Origin: an uncultured Butyricicoccus sp.
GTDB taxonomy: Bacteria; Bacillota; Clostridia; Oscillospirales; Butyricicoccaceae
Direction: 5' to 3'
Assembly (NCBI GenBank): GCA_910584935.1
Contig: CAJUDU010000069.1
Span: forward strand, 1 to 11,795
DNA: 11,795 bases
This document shows positions 10,522-11,795 of the stretch, one piece after another. The notes below the pieces were generated by a model. It was given only the letters and a program-made list of their open reading frames with translations. It was not told where the DNA came from and did no database searches. Numbering within the stretch: position 1 is the stretch's first letter; the number at the start of each line of letters is the position of its first letter. Both the position numbers and the translations under genes were made by a program.

Positions 10522-11532
10522 ATGAAAGAACTCAGAATTGGTTTGGTAGGCACTGGCGGCATCGGGCGCACCCATATCGAACGCATCAACAACACTTTGC
10601 AGGGCGGCAAAGTCGTTGCCTGCGCTGACCCGGCTGGCGCATTCGGCGTATCTGTCGCTGAAAAATACGGCATCAAAGGTTTTGAAAACCCAATTGATAT
10701 GATCAATGACCCTGAAATTGACGCGATTATGTGTACCACGGCTGACCCGTACCACGAAGAATATGTGCTTGCTTCTATCGCGGCTGGCAAGTATGTTTTC
10801 TGCGAAAAGCCCCTTGCGCCAAAAGCAGACGCCTGCAAGCGCATTGTAGAAGCTGAAATGAAAGCTGGTAAGAAACTGGTTCAGGTTGGCTTTATGCGCC
10901 GCTATGATTCTGGCTACAAGCAGCTCAAAGAAGCAATTGACAGCAAAAAATATGGTGAAGCCCTACTGCTGCACTGCGCACACCGCAACCCTTCTGTACC
11001 AGATGACTGGGATAATACAATGGCGGTTGAAAACTCCATGGTACATGAAATTGATGTGCTGCGCTGGCTGCTCGGCGAGGATTACGCAACTGCGGAAGTT
11101 CGTTTCGGCAAAAGCACCCGTCATGCGGTAAATGGCTTGCATGACCCACAGATTATGATTCTGACAACCAAATCCGGCGTCCGCATTGATGTGGAATCCT
11201 ATGTCAATAACTTTAATGATTATGATATTAAGTGCGAAATTGTTTGCGAAGATGCAGTGCTGAATATGCCACAGCCTGCTTACATCTCGGTGAATACCAA
11301 GGCAACGACTGGGCACGCAATGTATACCGATTGCTTCCAGCGCTTTGCAGACGCTTACAACGATGAAATTCAGGCTTGGATTAACGCATCCAAAGAAGGC
11401 CGTGTCGATGGCCCAACCGCATGGGATGGTTACGCTTGCCAGGTAGCGGCAGCCGCTGCTTCTAAGGCGCGTGATACCCAGACCATTGTAGATGTTGTTT
11501 ATGACCCAATGCCAGATTTCTATCAAGCATAA
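10522..11532 (+). CDS. iolG: Inositol 2-dehydrogenase (IolG-like), Gfo/Idh/MocA family
   Basis: This encodes 336 residues. The N-terminal Rossmann domain begins RIGLVGTGGIGRTH (5-18), binding NAD. CEKPLA (94-99) carries the catalytic Lys96. GFMRRYDSGYKQLK (123-136) and CAHRNPSVP (152-160) are typical of IolG, as is HEIDVLRWLLGEDY (175-188) with catalytic His175. The enzyme oxidises myo-inositol (or D-chiro-inositol) to the inosose in the first catabolic step; related sugar dehydrogenases look alike. By eye, the Asp four residues before the His in Bacillus subtilis IolG is Asn171 here. The start is ATG 10522 (AAAAGGA at 10504-10510); the ATG at 10510 overlaps that site. It is preceded by LacI-type operators and followed by a sugar isomerase-like gene. 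Confidence 0.85.
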   Translation: MKELRIGLVGTGGIGRTHIERINNTLQGGKVVACADPAGAFGVSVAEKYGIKGFENPIDMINDPEIDAIMCTTADPYHEEYVLASIAAGKYVFCEKPLAPKADACKRIVEAEMKAGKKLVQVGFMRRYDSGYKQLKEAIDSKKYGEALLLHCAHRNPSVPDDWDNTMAVENSMVHEIDVLRWLLGEDYATAEVRFGKSTRHAVNGLHDPQIMILTTKSGVRIDVESYVNNFNDYDIKCEIVCEDAVLNMPQPAYISVNTKATTGHAMYTDCFQRFADAYNDEIQAWINASKEGRVDGPTAWDGYACQVAAAAASKARDTQTIVDVVYDPMPDFYQA

Positions 11533-11554
11533 ACCATCTTTTTTCTTACTTTCC

Positions 11555-11591
11555 GGCAGGACAGGGTTTATTTTTGATTGCCTGTCCTGCC
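11555..11591. repeat. 11-bp inverted repeat after iolG
   Basis: GGCAGGACAGG (11555-11565) and CCTGTCCTGCC (11581-11591) are perfectly complementary around a 15-nt T-rich loop. No T run follows on either strand, so it looks more like a 3'-end stabilising hairpin than a canonical terminator. Confidence 0.6.
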
Positions 11592-11607
11592 AAACTAAGC
11601 CCTCTTG

Positions 11608-11641
11608 ATTGGGATTGCCATAATCCCAATTTCTATTATTT
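11608..11641 (+). terminator. Probable terminator of iolG
   Basis: ATTGGGATT (11608-11616) and AATCCCAAT (11622-11630) form a 9-bp stem with a 5-nt loop, followed by the T-rich TTCTATTATTT. It is the best candidate for ending or attenuating the iolG transcript before the next gene. Confidence 0.55.
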
Positions 11642-11689
11642 GTCAAAGGGAAGTGGGAATCGTTTCTTCCCTTTGACAACCCTTATAAT
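11640..11689 (+). promoter_or_regulatory. Large inverted repeat over the -35 region of the sugar isomerase-like gene
   Basis: TTGTCAAAGGGAAG (11640-11653) and CTTCCCTTTGACAA (11666-11679) form perfect 14-bp arms around 12 nt. A perfect TATAAT (11684-11689) starts 5 bp later. No acceptable -35 exists at 16-18 bp, since that position lies in the repeat. It reads as an operator for a dimeric regulator, perhaps an activator, or as a leader hairpin. Confidence 0.5.
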
Positions 11690-11716
11690 GAAAATACTAA
11701 ATTGGAGGTAATTTTT

Positions 11717-11795
11717 ATGCAACTGGCGATTTGTACTGACGTATTCGCGGATTTATCCTATCCGGATATGCTGGATAAAGTAAAATCTTACGGCA
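11717..11795 (+). CDS. Sugar-phosphate isomerase/epimerase-like protein, 5' part only
   Basis: Only the first 26 codons are in the window, beginning MQLAICTDVFADLSYPDML and continuing DKVKSYG. This resembles the first beta strand and helix of TIM-barrel sugar-phosphate isomerases/epimerases (the xylose-isomerase-like, IolE/IolI-related group), where the pattern LAICTDVF...MLDK..YG is common. GGAGG (11704-11708) with an 8-nt spacer sets the start. It lies 184 nt after iolG on the same strand, which supports an inositol or related sugar-alcohol pathway. The assignment rests on a short N-terminus. Confidence 0.65.
   Translation, partial: MQLAICTDVFADLSYPDMLDKVKSYG

Noticed and set aside
11673..11689. 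TTGACA and TATAAT before the isomerase-like gene as a normal promoter
   Set aside because: Only 5 bp separate the two hexamers; the TTGACA belongs to the 14-bp inverted repeat.

Overview
The window looks like chromosomal DNA of a Gram-positive gut-type Clostridia (Oscillospiraceae/Ruminococcaceae-like is my best guess). This rests on AGGAGG-type ribosome binding sites, sigma-A promoters often with an extended TG -10, a copper-amine-oxidase-type stalk domain joined to a NodB-like domain, a TM1586-type nitroreductase, and moderate GC. No rRNA, tRNA, CRISPR array or replication origin was seen.

Layout. Positions 1-560 hold a mobile-element graveyard: a frameshifted C-terminal stub of an IS5-family transposase, a probable IS end, then the C-terminal stub of a second gene (probably a serine recombinase) and a strong terminator. 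Next come a MOP/Wzx-type flippase (742-2196) and a small exported protein of unknown function (2288-2740). A leftward pair follows, an AraC-family regulator and the tRNA methyltransferase TrmO; TrmO converges on the exported protein, with both stop codons in one hairpin loop. Divergent from the regulator is an exported stalk plus NodB-like protein that has lost its metal ligands (4636-5847). Then a PP2C-type phosphatase with a long coiled-coil tail (5960-7333) sits directly upstream of an MGMT-family protein (7353-7667). A leftward nitroreductase and a rightward SLT-type lytic transglycosylase diverge from a shared promoter region.

The most unusual part is 9497-10000. Three tandem leftward micropeptide genes encode 33, 33 and 35 residues. 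Each has its own Shine-Dalgarno, each starts MWFAILAV and each ends YDYR. A terminator that can work in both directions separates them from the transglycosylase. Two copies encode the identical peptide and differ in the coding sequence only by two synonymous bases, while the third has diverged in the middle but keeps both ends. I do not recognise the family and consider it the best candidate for an undescribed system here.

Positions 10100-11795 open an inositol or related sugar catabolic locus. An IolG-like dehydrogenase is preceded by a near-consensus promoter, three copies of a LacI-type operator (AAGAAACCGGTTTCTT and variants) and a terminator-like hairpin in the leader. A sugar-phosphate isomerase/epimerase-like gene begins at 11717, after three successive inverted repeats, and runs off the window.
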